64,000 nucleotides of DNA from contig NZ_BSFI01000001.1 of NCBI RefSeq assembly GCF_027922265.1, forward strand, positions 124,001 to 188,000, read 5' to 3'. The translations under genes and the position numbers were made by a program. The first letter of the stretch is position 1; each line of letters begins with the position of its first letter. The notes beneath the pieces were generated by a model. That model was not told the DNA's origin. It worked only from the letters and a program-made list of their open reading frames with translations, and made no database searches. The DNA comes from Hansschlegelia plantiphila (GTDB lineage: Bacteria; Pseudomonadota; Alphaproteobacteria; Rhizobiales; Methylopilaceae). This document shows, in pieces, positions 1 through 9,360 of this stretch.

Positions 1-748
1 CTCGATCGAGAAGATGTCGAAGTCGAAGAAGAACGTCGTCGACCCCAATGACATCCTGGACAGCTACGGCGCCGACACCGCACGCTGGTTCATGCTGTCC
101 GACAGCCCACCCGAGCGCGACGTGATCTGGAGCGAGGCCGGCGTCGAAGGCGCGAGCCGCCGCGTGCAGCGCGTCTGGCGGCTCGCGAACGAGGCGGCCG
201 AGCGTGGCGCGCCGGTCGGAACCGACGCTCCGGCGGACATCGGACCGGCCGCCGACTCTCTTCGCCGCGCGGCGCACGCAGCGCTCGCCCGCGTCGGCGA
301 GAGCATCGAGAAGTTCCACTTCAACGTCTGTGTCGCCGCGACCAACGAGCTTAGCAACGCGCTCAGCCAGGCGTTGCAGACCACGACCGACGTCGGCCCG
401 GACATGACGTTCGCCTTCCGCGAGGCGGCCGAGATCCTCGTCCAGATCGTCGCGCCCTTCGCGCCGCATCTCGCGGAGGAGGCGTGGGCCGCCCTCGGCC
501 ACGACACGCTGGTCGCCGAGGCGCGCTGGCCGGAGGCGGACCCCGCCCTGCTCGCCTCCGACACCGTCATCCTTCCGGTTCAGGTCAACGGCAAGAAGCG
601 GGACGAGATCGTCGTCTCCCGCGAGGCCGACAACGCGTCGATCGAGAAGATCGTGCGCGAGCTCGAGGCGGTCGCCAAAGCCATCGGCGACAAGCCGATC
701 CGCAAGATCATCGTCGTGCCGCAGAGGATCGTGAATGTCGTCGCCTGA
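1..748 (+). CDS. leuS: Leucine-tRNA ligase, C-terminal part (5' end outside window)
   Basis: This is the 3' end of a class I aminoacyl-tRNA synthetase that charges tRNA-Leu in the cytosol. The frame is open to the window edge, so the N-terminal catalytic and editing domains are missing from view. The KMSKS loop is visible at once (KMSKSKKNVVDP), followed by the class I helix (DTARWFMLSDSPPERD), the anticodon-binding helical domain and a C-terminal domain ending in IIVVPQRIVNVVA, as is usual for bacterial LeuRS. The stop overlaps the start of lptE by 14 bases, so the two genes are probably cotranscribed. This leuS-lptE order is common in Alphaproteobacteria. Identification is confident; only the start is unknown. 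Confidence 0.95.
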   Translation, partial: SIEKMSKSKKNVVDPNDILDSYGADTARWFMLSDSPPERDVIWSEAGVEGASRRVQRVWRLANEAAERGAPVGTDAPADIGPAADSLRRAAHAALARVGESIEKFHFNVCVAATNELSNALSQALQTTTDVGPDMTFAFREAAEILVQIVAPFAPHLAEEAWAALGHDTLVAEARWPEADPALLASDTVILPVQVNGKKRDEIVVSREADNASIEKIVRELEAVAKAIGDKPIRKIIVVPQRIVNVVA

Positions 749-1283
749 TCCCCGCCTCCTCCGCCGTCTGGGCACGGCGCTGTGCCTGTCGCTGCTGCTT
801 TCCGGCTGCTTCCGCCCGGTCTATGGCGACGTTTCGACCACCACCGGCCCGACGAAGTCGGAGGGCGTCGACGTCGAGCGGCGGATGAAGTCCGTCGAGG
901 TCAAACAGATCGAAGGCCGCGTCGGGGGCAAGATCCGCGACGAGCTGATCTTCATGCTCCGGGGCGGCGCGGGCCCCGAGCCGGTCGTCTATCGCCTCGA
1001 GATCAAGCGTCTGATCGAGCAGGGGCAGTCCGCCGTCGTCGATCCGCTGAGCGGGGTCTCGGAGACGCGCACGATCTCGCTGAACGCGAACTTCGTGCTG
1101 ACGCCCGCCGGTTCGCTCGACCCGGTGATCACCGGCAATGCGGTCGCGTCCGCGACCTATTTCGCCGGGTTGCAGCGTTTCGCCAACATCCGCGCCGAGC
1201 GCGACGCGGAGGACCGCGCCGCGGTCCAGATCGCCGAGCGCATCCGCGCCCGGCTGCAGGCCTATCTCGTCACGGGGAAGTAA
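735..1283 (+). CDS. lptE: LPS-assembly lipoprotein LptE
   Basis: The product is a 182-residue outer-membrane lipoprotein. LptE plugs the LptD barrel that inserts lipopolysaccharide into the outer leaflet. It has a short charged N-terminus, a hydrophobic stretch and a lipobox LLSGC with the lipidated cysteine at residue 25, followed by FRPVYGD, which is typical of alphaproteobacterial LptE. The start codon lies inside the end of leuS (14-base overlap), supporting translational coupling. In many relatives holA follows; here the next gene (ppa) is convergent, so the unit ends at the strong hairpin just downstream. The function rests on family knowledge of the lipobox, size and leuS linkage. Confidence 0.85.
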   Translation: MSSPDPRLLRRLGTALCLSLLLSGCFRPVYGDVSTTTGPTKSEGVDVERRMKSVEVKQIEGRVGGKIRDELIFMLRGGAGPEPVVYRLEIKRLIEQGQSAVVDPLSGVSETRTISLNANFVLTPAGSLDPVITGNAVASATYFAGLQRFANIRAERDAEDRAAVQIAERIRARLQAYLVTGK

Positions 1284-1296
1284 GCGGTCCGCGACG

Positions 1297-1325
1297 GCGC
1301 TCCTCCCGCCGGGCGGGAGGAGCGC
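1297..1325. terminator. Bidirectional hairpin between lptE and ppa
   Basis: Two perfect 13-base arms (1297-1309 and 1313-1325) enclose a three-base loop. The hairpin sits between convergent lptE and ppa and could terminate both. There is no T-run on either side, so the assignment is based on structure and position. Confidence 0.7.
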
Positions 1326-1330
1326 GGGGC

Positions 1331-1858
1331 CTACTTCTTGGCGCGCTCGATCGCTTCGACGATCATGCTCTGGGCCTCGGAGACGTCGCCCCAGCCCAGC
1401 GCCTTAACCCACTTCTCTGTTTCGAGATCCTTATAGTGCTCGAAGAAGTGGGCGATCTGGCTGAGCGTGATCTCCGGCAGGTCGGTGTAGTTCTTCACCG
1501 TGTCGTAGCGGCGGGTGAGCTTCGAGGAAGGAACGGCGATGATCTTCTCGTCGAGCCCCTTCTCGTCCTCCATCTTGAACACGCCGACCGGACGGCAGCT
1601 CATCAGCGCGCCCGGCGCGATGGCGCGGGTGTTCGCCACCAGAACGTCGATCGGGTCGCCGTCGTCGGACAGCGTGTGGGGGATGAAGCCGTAGTTCCCG
1701 GGATAACGCATCGCGGTGTAGAGGAAGCGGTCGACCACCAGCGTGCCGGACGCCTTGTCGAGTTCGTATTTGATCGGTTCGCCGCCCATCGGGACTTCGA
1801 TGATCACGTTCACGTCGACCGGCGGGTTAACGCCGATCGCAATGGCTTCGATACGCAT
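1331..1858 (-). CDS. ppa: Inorganic pyrophosphatase
   Basis: This is a 175-residue soluble family I pyrophosphatase, which hydrolyses PPi to two phosphates and so pulls biosynthetic reactions forward. The length matches the bacterial hexameric enzyme. The metal-binding signature DGDPIDVLV is present, with Asp66, Asp68 and Asp71, as are the upstream [10 protein letters not shown] block and the conserved KYELDK segment. I chose the ATG that gives MRIEAIAIG; another in-frame ATG lies four codons upstream (1870). A much longer open frame continues upstream but only as an antisense shadow of hrpB. The gene is divergent from hrpB and convergent with lptE. Confidence 0.95.
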   Translation of the reverse strand: MRIEAIAIGVNPPVDVNVIIEVPMGGEPIKYELDKASGTLVVDRFLYTAMRYPGNYGFIPHTLSDDGDPIDVLVANTRAIAPGALMSCRPVGVFKMEDEKGLDEKIIAVPSSKLTRRYDTVKNYTDLPEITLSQIAHFFEHYKDLETEKWVKALGWGDVSEAQSMIVEAIERAKK

Positions 1859-1931
1859 GGACGTCCTCATTTGGCGGTGCTGAGTTTCTGTAGCGGAGCG
1901 ACGCCTCCACAGGCAACCGCAAGACGACGCG

Positions 1932-4409
1932 ATGACTAGCTTGGCGCGGTCCCGGCCTACCGCTTTACCGATCGACGAAGCGCTGCCGCGCCTTATGGAG
2001 GCGCTGGCGAGAGCGAACGCCGCGACCCTCGTCGCGCCGCCGGGGGCCGGCAAGACGACGCGGGTTCCGCTCGCGCTTCTCGATGCGCCATGGCGCGGAG
2101 ACTCCAAGATCCTCGTGCTGGAGCCGCGTCGGCTCGCGGCCCGCGCGGCGGCTGCGCGGATGGCCGAGACGCTCGGCGAGCGCGTCGGCGAAACCGTCGG
2201 GCTGCGGGTCCGGCTCGGCTCGAAGATCGGCCCGAAGACGCGCATCGAGGTCGTCACCGAAGGCGTGTTCGCTCGACTCGTCATCGCCGATCCCGAGCTT
2301 TCCGGCGTCGCCGCCGTGCTGTTCGACGAGTTCCACGAGCGTTCGCTCGACGCCGATCTCGGCCTCGCGCTCGCTCGGGACGCGCAGACCGGTCTCCGGG
2401 AGGACCTGCGCATCCTCGTGATGTCCGCGACGCTCGACGACGCGCGGGTCGCGCGGCTGCTGGGCGCCGAGATCATCGAAAGCGCGGGCCGGGCCTTCCC
2501 GGTCGTGACCCGCTATCTTCCGCGCGATCCGCGGGAGCGGATCGAAGACGCCGCCGCCCTCGCGATCCGGCGCGCGCTCGGCAAGGAACGCGGCGGCCTG
2601 CTCGTCTTTCTGCCCGGAAGGGCCGAGATCAGGCGAACGGCGGAGCGGCTCGAAGGGCTCGGCGCCGAAATCGAGATCGTCGAGCTTCACGGCGGTCTGG
2701 ATCCGCGCGCCCAGGATCGCGCGATCGCGCCGGCGGCTTCGGGATCGCGCAAGGTCGTGCTCGCAACCTCGATCGCCGAGACGTCGATCACGATCGAAGG
2801 CGTGCGGGTGGTGATCGACTGCGGTCTGTCCCGTGAGCCGCGCCACGAACCCGCGCTCGGGATCACGCGGCTGGAGACGGTGCGCGCCTCGCGCGCTGCG
2901 GTCGACCAGCGCCGCGGGCGCGCGGGCCGGACCGAGCCTGGAATCTGCTACCGGCTGTGGGAGGAGGCGGCGACCGCGAGCCTCGACCCGTTCGCGCGTC
3001 CCGAAATCCTGTCGAGCGATCTCGGCGGCTTCCTGCTCGATCTCGCGGCGTGGGGCGTCAGCGACCCGACGACGCTCGCCTTCCTCGATCAGCCGCCGGC
3101 CGCCGCCTTGTCGGAGGCCCGCTCGACGCTCCAGGGCCTTGCGGCGCTGGACCCGGAGGGACGCATCACCGAACGCGGGCGACGCCTGCGGGACATCGCG
3201 CTGCCGCCGCGTCTGGCGGCGATGCTGGTCGACTCGGCTGCGATCGGCGACGGCCCGCTGGCGGCGTCGATTGCGCTCGTGGCGGTGGAGCGCGGACTCG
3301 GCGGCGACAGTCCCGACATCGGCGAGCGTCTCGAACGCCTGGCGCGCGAGCGCGGGCCACGCGCCGAAGATGCGCGCCGGCTGGCGGCCGGATGGCTCGC
3401 GGCCGCTGGCGGCGCGCCGGGGCCCGCCGATCCCTCGCGCGCCGGCGTCGTGGTCGCCCGCGCCTTTCCCGACCGCATCGCCAAGGCGCGCGGCGGCCGC
3501 GCCGGAGCCTTCCTGCTCGCGAACGGCCGAGGCGCGTCGCTCGACCCGACGACCTCCCTCTCGCGCGCGCCGTTCGTCGCGGTGCTGGACATGACCGGCG
3601 TCGCGCAGGAAGGCCGGATCCTGCTCGCGGCGGCGCTCAGCGACGCCGAGCTCGATGAGGCGGCCGGCGGGCGGATCGAACAGCGGACCGAGATCGGCTT
3701 CGACGCGGAGGCTGCGGCGGTCAGGGGACGGTCGTTCCGGAAGCTCGGCGCGATCACGCTTGGCCAGCGTCAGTTGCCGGTCGCAGCGGGACCCGAGACC
3801 GCCGAAGCGCTCGCCGCCGGCGTCGCCGCCCTCGGGCTCGAGCGCCTGCCGTGGAGCCGATCAGCCATCGCCCTCAGGACCCGCATCGAGTTCCTGCGCC
3901 GCGCCGAACCCGACGAGAGCTGGCCTGACCTGTCAGACGAGGCGCTTCGGCGATCCGTCTCGGAGTGGCTCGCGCCCTTTCTGGGCGAAGCGACGGCGCT
4001 TCGGGAGATCAGCGAAGACCAGGTCTCCGCCACCCTCGACTCGCTCGTGCCGCATGCGCTCCGCCGCCGGCTGGACGTGGAGGCGCCGACCCATTTCGAG
4101 ACGCCGGCGGGTTCACGGCTCCCGATCGACTATGCGGCCGCAGAGGGGCCGGCGCTCGACGTGCGCGTGCAGGAGCTGTTCGGCCTGTCCCGTCATCCGG
4201 CGATCGCAGGCGGCCGGTTTCCGCTGACGCTCCGGCTGCTGTCGCCGGCGCATCGACCGATCCAGGTGACGCGCGACCTGCCGGGATTCTGGCGCGGCTC
4301 GTGGAAGGACGTGCGCGCCGAGATGCGCGGCCGCTATCCGCGCCACCCCTGGCCGGAAGACCCCGCCGCCGCGCCCCCGACGGCCCGGGCGAAGCCCAGG
4401 GGGACGTGA
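1932..4409 (+). CDS. hrpB: ATP-dependent helicase HrpB
   Basis: This 825-residue DEAH/RHA-type helicase has the size usual for HrpB. Motif I (PPGAGKTT, residues 36-43), motif II in the DEFH form (132-135), motif III (SAT, 165-167) and the arginine-finger motif QRRGRAGR are all visible. They are followed by a helicase-associated region and the long HrpB C-terminal domain ending in [29 protein letters not shown]. The cellular substrate of HrpB is poorly defined; an RNA-helicase role is inferred from relatives. The 73-bp gap upstream is shared with divergent ppa. The next gene is convergent and only four bases away. Confidence 0.93.
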   Translation: MTSLARSRPTALPIDEALPRLMEALARANAATLVAPPGAGKTTRVPLALLDAPWRGDSKILVLEPRRLAARAAAARMAETLGERVGETVGLRVRLGSKIGPKTRIEVVTEGVFARLVIADPELSGVAAVLFDEFHERSLDADLGLALARDAQTGLREDLRILVMSATLDDARVARLLGAEIIESAGRAFPVVTRYLPRDPRERIEDAAALAIRRALGKERGGLLVFLPGRAEIRRTAERLEGLGAEIEIVELHGGLDPRAQDRAIAPAASGSRKVVLATSIAETSITIEGVRVVIDCGLSREPRHEPALGITRLETVRASRAAVDQRRGRAGRTEPGICYRLWEEAATASLDPFARPEILSSDLGGFLLDLAAWGVSDPTTLAFLDQPPAAALSEARSTLQGLAALDPEGRITERGRRLRDIALPPRLAAMLVDSAAIGDGPLAASIALVAVERGLGGDSPDIGERLERLARERGPRAEDARRLAAGWLAAAGGAPGPADPSRAGVVVARAFPDRIAKARGGRAGAFLLANGRGASLDPTTSLSRAPFVAVLDMTGVAQEGRILLAAALSDAELDEAAGGRIEQRTEIGFDAEAAAVRGRSFRKLGAITLGQRQLPVAAGPETAEALAAGVAALGLERLPWSRSAIALRTRIEFLRRAEPDESWPDLSDEALRRSVSEWLAPFLGEATALREISEDQVSATLDSLVPHALRRRLDVEAPTHFETPAGSRLPIDYAAAEGPALDVRVQELFGLSRHPAIAGGRFPLTLRLLSPAHRPIQVTRDLPGFWRGSWKDVRAEMRGRYPRHPWPEDPAAAPPTARAKPRGT

Positions 4410-4413
4410 TGGC

Positions 4414-5358
4414 TCACGCCGCGCCGAGCACGAGCAGCCATCCGGACACGCTGACGACGGAAAGCGCCGTCGACACCGCGACCGCCGCCGACGCCGTGGT
4501 CTCCGCCACCTTGTAGCGGGCGGCGACGAGATAGGCGTTGATGCCCGAAGGCATCGCGGCGAACAGCACCGCGACGCCCGCCCAGACCGGCGGCACGTCG
4601 AGCACGTGGAAGGCGAGCGCCCAGACGATGAGGGGATGAATCACCAGCTTCAGCGCGGATATCGCGAGAACGGCCCGCAGATCGCTGAAGAAGCCGAAGC
4701 GCTTGAGCGCGAGCCCCATCGCGACGAGAGCGCAGGGGCTGGCGGTCTCGGCGAGTTGGTCGACGACGGATTTCACGGCCCCGGTCGCTGCCCAGCCGAG
4801 GCGCTGGCCGAGAAGCCCTGCGACCAGCGCGAGGATGATCGGATGCGTCGCGATGGTCTTCGCGAGCCTGCCCACGAGGGCGAAGGAGGCCGGTTCGGAG
4901 CCTGCCGTCTCGATGAGCAGGGCGGCGATCGTCATCATGATCGGCAGGTGGATCGCAAGCAGAAGGAACAGCGGCGTCGCGCCGGCGTCGCCATAGACAT
5001 TCAGGATCAGCGGCACGCCGACCAGCACGGTGTTCGACTGCGCCGCCGAGAAGCCGTGGACGGCCGCCTCGCGCCGGTCGCGCCCGAACGCCCGCGTCGC
5101 GAGCGCCATGGCGATCGACCAGACCACCACGACGCCGCCGAAATAGGCGATCCAGTAACCCCAGGGATTGGCGGCCGGGACCGAACCCTCGCTCAGAGTG
5201 CGGAAAATGAGCGAAGGCACGGCGATCAGGAAGACGTAGTCCGACAGCCCGTCGCCGGCGCGCTCGCCGAGCAGCCTGAGACGCCCGGCGAGATAGCCGA
5301 GCCCGATCAGGCCGAAGGTCGGGAGGACGATGGCGATGAGGTCGGACAGCGCGGACAA
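4414..5358 (-). CDS. AEC-family transporter (auxin efflux carrier-like permease)
   Basis: This is a 314-residue inner-membrane protein with about ten hydrophobic segments. It starts with a helix containing LPTFGLIGLGYLAGR and repeats the inverted five-helix pattern typical of AEC/BASS-fold carriers. Conserved features include SYxFLIAVPSLIF-like spacing and the SNTVLVGVPLIL motif near residue 130, a family hallmark. Such proteins export malonate, malate or other small organic acids, but the substrate here cannot be read. The only in-frame start near the first helix is a TTG at 5358 with no clear Shine-Dalgarno sequence, so the exact start is uncertain. Confidence 0.8.
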   Translation of the reverse strand: MSALSDLIAIVLPTFGLIGLGYLAGRLRLLGERAGDGLSDYVFLIAVPSLIFRTLSEGSVPAANPWGYWIAYFGGVVVVWSIAMALATRAFGRDRREAAVHGFSAAQSNTVLVGVPLILNVYGDAGATPLFLLLAIHLPIMMTIAALLIETAGSEPASFALVGRLAKTIATHPIILALVAGLLGQRLGWAATGAVKSVVDQLAETASPCALVAMGLALKRFGFFSDLRAVLAISALKLVIHPLIVWALAFHVLDVPPVWAGVAVLFAAMPSGINAYLVAARYKVAETTASAAVAVSTALSVVSVSGWLLVLGAA

Positions 5359-5565
5359 ACTTGCAAAAGGAGGCCGGACGGCTCGGAGCGGTAAGGCCCG
5401 CGCCCGGAGCCGTCAACGATCCACTGTCGCACGGGTGGGCCGAACCCTGGGGATCATGCGTGGATGAGGCTGTTTTATGCGGGCCCTTTAGCCCATCGTT
5501 AAAGGCCTGAACGGCACTTTCGCGGCCATGACGACCAGCCTGGCCAACTCACGGAGCCCGCACGC

Positions 5566-6666
5566 ATGACCGCGCTCCCGAGCACCGCCAAAGCCCCTGA
5601 CGCGCCACAACTGATCGCCGAGGCCGCGCATGAGATCCGCACGCCGCTCGGCGGCATTCTCGCGCTCGCCGACCTGCTTCTGGCCGAGGATCTGACCGAG
5701 ATCGCGCGCGGCCACGCCACCGCGCTGAAGACGGCGGCCGAACATCTTCTAGGCGTCGCGACCACGCTGCTCGGCAACGCGGGCTCCGGCCGGTCCGAAA
5801 TCCTCGACATCGACGCCTTCCTCAGCCGCGCCGCGCCGCCATTGGTCGCGCGGGCCGCGTTGAAGGGCCTCACGTTTCGCACCAGGCGCGCGCCGGGCGT
5901 TCCGGACCGCGTGCTGGCGGACGAAAGCGCGCTCTGGCAGATCGTCGACAACCTGGCCGACAACGCGCTTCGCGCGACCGACGACGGCTCGATCGAGCTC
6001 GCGATCGAGCGGCTCGAGGGCGACGCGGCGTCGGTGACGCTGCGCGTCGCGCTGCGCGACACCGGGCCCGGACTGGGCGACGAACCGGACCGGCTGTTCG
6101 AGCCTTACGTACAGGGCGACCGGGCGCAAGGTGCTGCGGGGCTTGGGCTTTCGGTCGTCGCGCGGCTCGCGGAACGGATGGGCGGACGAGCTGAGGCGGC
6201 GAACCTGCCGCGCGGCGGGGCGGAAGTCGCCGTGGTGGTCAAGCTCGGCGCGGTCGAGGCGCCGACGGTGCAGCCGGCAGGCCGGGCGCTGAAGATCCTG
6301 GTGGCCGAGGACAATGCGGTGAACCAGCGGGTGATCGCGACCCTGCTCGACCATTTCGGCCACAGCTACGACATCGTCGGCGACGGCGACGCCGCGATTT
6401 CTCGCGCCAGAACAGGCGCTTACGATCTGGTGATGATGGACGCGGTGATGCCGCGCCGCGACGGGCTAGAGGCGACGCGGGCGATCCGCGCGTTCGCCGG
6501 CCCCGCGGGCCAGGTGCGCATCGTCGGCGTCACCGCGCGGGCTTTCGATCACGAAATCAAGGCCTTCCGGGCAGCCGGGGCGGACGCCGTCGTCACCAAG
6601 CCGCTGTCGGTCGCCGAACTCTGGCGGGCGATCGACGCCGGCGACGAGCGGCGCAAGGCGGGTTAA
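5566..6666 (+). CDS. Compact histidine kinase fused to a receiver domain, no sensor domain
   Basis: This is a 366-residue soluble hybrid kinase. A HisKA dimerisation helix with the phospho-acceptor His22 (AAHEIRTPLGG) lies almost at the N-terminus. It is followed by an HATPase domain (N box DNLADNALRA, residues 128-137; G1 box DTGPGL at 165-170; G2 GLGL near 192-195) and a C-terminal receiver (acidic pair E248/D249, phospho-Asp292, Lys345). There is no membrane segment, PAS or GAF domain ahead of the H box, so input must come from partner proteins or a second polypeptide. The RBS GGAG lies 10 bases before the ATG. No cognate output regulator is adjacent. Confidence 0.88.
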   Translation: MTALPSTAKAPDAPQLIAEAAHEIRTPLGGILALADLLLAEDLTEIARGHATALKTAAEHLLGVATTLLGNAGSGRSEILDIDAFLSRAAPPLVARAALKGLTFRTRRAPGVPDRVLADESALWQIVDNLADNALRATDDGSIELAIERLEGDAASVTLRVALRDTGPGLGDEPDRLFEPYVQGDRAQGAAGLGLSVVARLAERMGGRAEAANLPRGGAEVAVVVKLGAVEAPTVQPAGRALKILVAEDNAVNQRVIATLLDHFGHSYDIVGDGDAAISRARTGAYDLVMMDAVMPRRDGLEATRAIRAFAGPAGQVRIVGVTARAFDHEIKAFRAAGADAVVTKPLSVAELWRAIDAGDERRKAG

Positions 6667-6667
6667 G

Positions 6668-6727
6668 TCCGAGACAATCCGAGATAACTCCGGGATGAGT
6701 CCGGGTTAATCGCGGGATGATTCCCGG
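6668..6727. repeat. 11-bp tandem repeat array between convergent genes
   Basis: The gap between the kinase hybrid and the mutase is almost wholly made of about five imperfect 10-11-base units with consensus TCCGGGATGAT, starting at 6668, 6678, 6689, 6700 and 6711. The last unit runs into a small CGGGA/TCCCG stem. Its role is unknown; it could be a terminator derivative. Confidence 0.7.
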
Positions 6728-6738
6728 CAATTCCGCGG

Positions 6739-8709
6739 TCAGGCCGCCTTCTCGCCCGCGCCTTCGGCGATCTTCACGATGTCGGCCATGATCGCGGTCA
6801 GGTCGAAATTCTTCGGCGTGTAGACCGCCGCCACCCCCATCGCCTTCAGCTCGCGCTCGTCCTCCGGCGGGATGATGCCGCCGACGATGACGGGGACGTC
6901 GTCCATGCCTTCGCGGCGCATGCGCTCGAGCACCTCGCGCACCAGCGGCAGATGCGAGCCGGACAGGATCGACAGCCCGACGACGTGCACGCCCTCCTCG
7001 AGCGCCGCGTTGACGATTTCTGCGGGGGTCAGGCGGATGCCCTCGTAGACCACCTCGAAGCCGCAGTCGCGGGCGCGCACCGCGATCTGCTCGGCGCCGT
7101 TGGAGTGGCCGTCGAGTCCGGGCTTGCCGACCAGCAGCTTCAGCCGGCGGCCGAGCGTGACGGAGGCCGCGTCGACGGCCTTGCGGACCGCCTCGATCTC
7201 GCCGCCGGCCTTCGGCTCGCGGGCGGCGCGGCCGACGCCGGTCGGCGCGCGGTACTCGCCGAAGATCTCGCGCAGCGTCTGGCCCCATTCGCCGGTGGTG
7301 ACGCCGGCCTTGGCGGCGGCGATCGACGGCTCCATGACGTTGCGGTCCTCTTTCGCCGCCGCGGCGAGATCGGCCAGCGCCTTGTCGACCGCCTTCTGGT
7401 CCCGGCCGGCGCGCCACGCCTTGAGGCGCTCGATGGCGTCGGCGCCGACGCTCTCCGGCACCACCTGGATCGAGCCTTCGCCGGTCGAGAGCGGCGACGG
7501 CTCGGTCGACTGGAACTTGTTGACGCCGACCACGACCTGCTCGCCCGACTCGATGCCCGCGAGGCGCTTTGCGTTGGCCTCGACCAGCCTGCCCTTCATG
7601 TAGCCGGCCTGGACCGCCGCGATCGCGCCGCCCATCTCGTCGATGCGGGCGAGCTCGGAGCGGGCCTCCGCCTTCAGCTCCTCGACCTTGGCGGCCATCA
7701 CGACCGAGCCCTCGAAGATGTCCTCGTGCTCCAGCACGTCGGTCTCGTAGGCCAGGATCTGCTGGGCGCGCAGCGACCACTGCTGGTCCCACGGCCGCGG
7801 CAGGCCGAGCGCCTCGTTCCACGCCGGCAGCTGCACGGCGCGGGCGCGGGCGTCCTTGGACAGCGTCACCGCGAGCGTCTGCAGCAGGATGCGATAGACG
7901 TTGTTCTCGGGCTGGGGCTCCGTCAGCCCGAGCGAATTGACCTGCACGCCGTAGCGGAAGCGGCGGTGCTTGGCGTCCTTCACCCCGTACCGGTCGCGGG
8001 TGATCTCCTCCCACAGGTCGACGAAGGCGCGCATCTTCGCGATCTCGGTCACGAACTTCATGCCGGCGTTCACGAAGAACGAGATGCGCCCGACCGTCTG
8101 GGCGAAGGTCTCCTCGTCGGGGTTTGTCGCCTTCACCTCGTCGAGCACCGCGATCGCCGTCGCGAGCGCGTAGGCGAGCTCCTGCACAGGCGTCGCTCCG
8201 GCCTCCTGCAGGTGGTAGGAGCAGACGTTCATCGGGTTCCACTTCGGCATCTCCTTCGTGGTGAAGGTGATGACGTCGCGGATCAGCCGGAGCGACGGCG
8301 CGGGCGGGAACACGTAGGTCCCGCGCGACAGATATTCCTTGATGATGTCGTTCTGCGTGGTGCCGGTGAGCTGGCTGCGGTCGGCGCCCTGCTCCTCGGC
8401 GAGCGCGGCGTAGAGCGACAGCAGCCACGCCGCCGTCGCGTTGATCGTCATCGAGGTGTTCATCTTGGCGAGCGGGATGCCGTCGAACAGCGCCCGCATG
8501 TCGCCGAGATGGGAGACCGGCACGCCGACCTTCCCGACCTCGCCGCGCGACAGCACGTGGTCGGGATCGTAGCCGGTCTGGGTCGGCAGGTCGAAGGCGA
8601 CGGAGAGGCCGGTCTGCCCTCGCGACAGGTTCGACTTGTAGAGCCTGTTCGAGGCCTCGGGCGTGGAATGGCCCGCATAGGTCCGGAACAGCCAGGGTTT
8701 GTCGGCCAT
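6739..8709 (-). CDS. ecm: Ethylmalonyl-CoA mutase (MeaA)
   Basis: This 656-residue adenosylcobalamin-dependent mutase converts (2R)-ethylmalonyl-CoA to methylsuccinyl-CoA in the ethylmalonyl-CoA pathway. It resembles MeaA over its whole length, in the blocks RTYAGHSTPEASN, GQTGLSVAFDLPTQTGYD, NTSMTINATAAWLLSLY, TTQNDIIKEYLSRGTY, NVCSYHLQEAGATPVQEL and QVNSLGLTEPQPENN. The C-terminal B12 domain carries DGHSNG with the lower-axial His near residue 535, then LSILSGSH and a Gly-Gly segment. I chose the internal ATG (MADKPWLF) because it matches the family N-terminus; the frame runs 25 codons further upstream without support. A methylmalonyl-CoA mutase is the alternative, but the Ecm-specific blocks favour this call. 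Confidence 0.9.
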   Translation of the reverse strand: MADKPWLFRTYAGHSTPEASNRLYKSNLSRGQTGLSVAFDLPTQTGYDPDHVLSRGEVGKVGVPVSHLGDMRALFDGIPLAKMNTSMTINATAAWLLSLYAALAEEQGADRSQLTGTTQNDIIKEYLSRGTYVFPPAPSLRLIRDVITFTTKEMPKWNPMNVCSYHLQEAGATPVQELAYALATAIAVLDEVKATNPDEETFAQTVGRISFFVNAGMKFVTEIAKMRAFVDLWEEITRDRYGVKDAKHRRFRYGVQVNSLGLTEPQPENNVYRILLQTLAVTLSKDARARAVQLPAWNEALGLPRPWDQQWSLRAQQILAYETDVLEHEDIFEGSVVMAAKVEELKAEARSELARIDEMGGAIAAVQAGYMKGRLVEANAKRLAGIESGEQVVVGVNKFQSTEPSPLSTGEGSIQVVPESVGADAIERLKAWRAGRDQKAVDKALADLAAAAKEDRNVMEPSIAAAKAGVTTGEWGQTLREIFGEYRAPTGVGRAAREPKAGGEIEAVRKAVDAASVTLGRRLKLLVGKPGLDGHSNGAEQIAVRARDCGFEVVYEGIRLTPAEIVNAALEEGVHVVGLSILSGSHLPLVREVLERMRREGMDDVPVIVGGIIPPEDERELKAMGVAAVYTPKNFDLTAIMADIVKIAEGAGEKAA

Positions 8710-8814
8710 CTGTCGCTCGAGCCTCGCATGAAGAGGGGCGCGCCGCCCCGCCTCCGTGTTTAGCTCAAGGGTGCGGCGCCGCAATGGGCCGATCGTCGGA
8801 CGGGGCGACGCGGT

Positions 8815-9264
8815 TCAGGCGCCCTGCCCCTCCAGCAGCGCGCGGAACTCAGCCAGCCCGAAAGTCGTGACGGTGTTGAACGCGTCGTCCAGAATCTCAT
8901 AGACGACGCCGTCGACGTTGCGGTTGCTGAAGAAGACGATCGCGTCCTCGTCGCCGCCGCCCTCCCGGTGCGGCTCGCCGTCCGACGCGCTGGCGACATA
9001 GCTCCCGACGGGGCGGATCTCCTTCAGCTCGCCGTTCGCGCGGTAGATCCGCAGCTCGCCCTGCAGCACCAGCGTGCGGTAGGCGGCCTTGTGCCGGTGC
9101 AGGACGATCTGCTGGTTGGCCGCAAAGCGGAACAGCAGATCGACGCTGCGGTTCGCTTCGTCCACGTCGCAGATGAAATAGGCGATGTGATCGAAACCTT
9201 CGATCGTCCGCCAAGTGACGTTGCTGTCGTCGAACCCGATCCTCGCCACGTCCGTCTCCCTCAT
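8815..9264 (-). CDS. Small cupin-fold protein
   Basis: The product is a 149-residue cytosolic protein with a single cupin-like barrel. A first motif near LHRHKAAYRTLVLQGELRIY supplies two histidines and the G-E-L turn, and a second region follows around GSYVASASDGEPHREGG. Neither metal-binding motif is perfect, so metal binding is uncertain. It lacks a signal peptide. It is transcribed divergently from the AraC-type regulator that starts about 100 bp away, which suggests co-regulation. The ATG at 9264 follows an acceptable purine-rich stretch; the open frame continues upstream only as a shadow of the regulator. No specific reaction can be assigned. Confidence 0.7.
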   Translation of the reverse strand: MRETDVARIGFDDSNVTWRTIEGFDHIAYFICDVDEANRSVDLLFRFAANQQIVLHRHKAAYRTLVLQGELRIYRANGELKEIRPVGSYVASASDGEPHREGGGDEDAIVFFSNRNVDGVVYEILDDAFNTVTTFGLAEFRALLEGQGA

Positions 9265-9360
9265 CCTTTTGTTCGCGGCGCTTGATGCCCGCAATTGCGA
9301 CGGTACTCTCGGCCCACAGCGCGGCTTGCCATCCCGCGCCATTACGAACCGGGCGGGGAA

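Noticed and set aside
1859..2476. N-terminal extension of pyrophosphatase by about 200 residues
   Set aside because: The extra frame lies antisense to hrpB, and the shorter protein has the exact family length and N-terminus.
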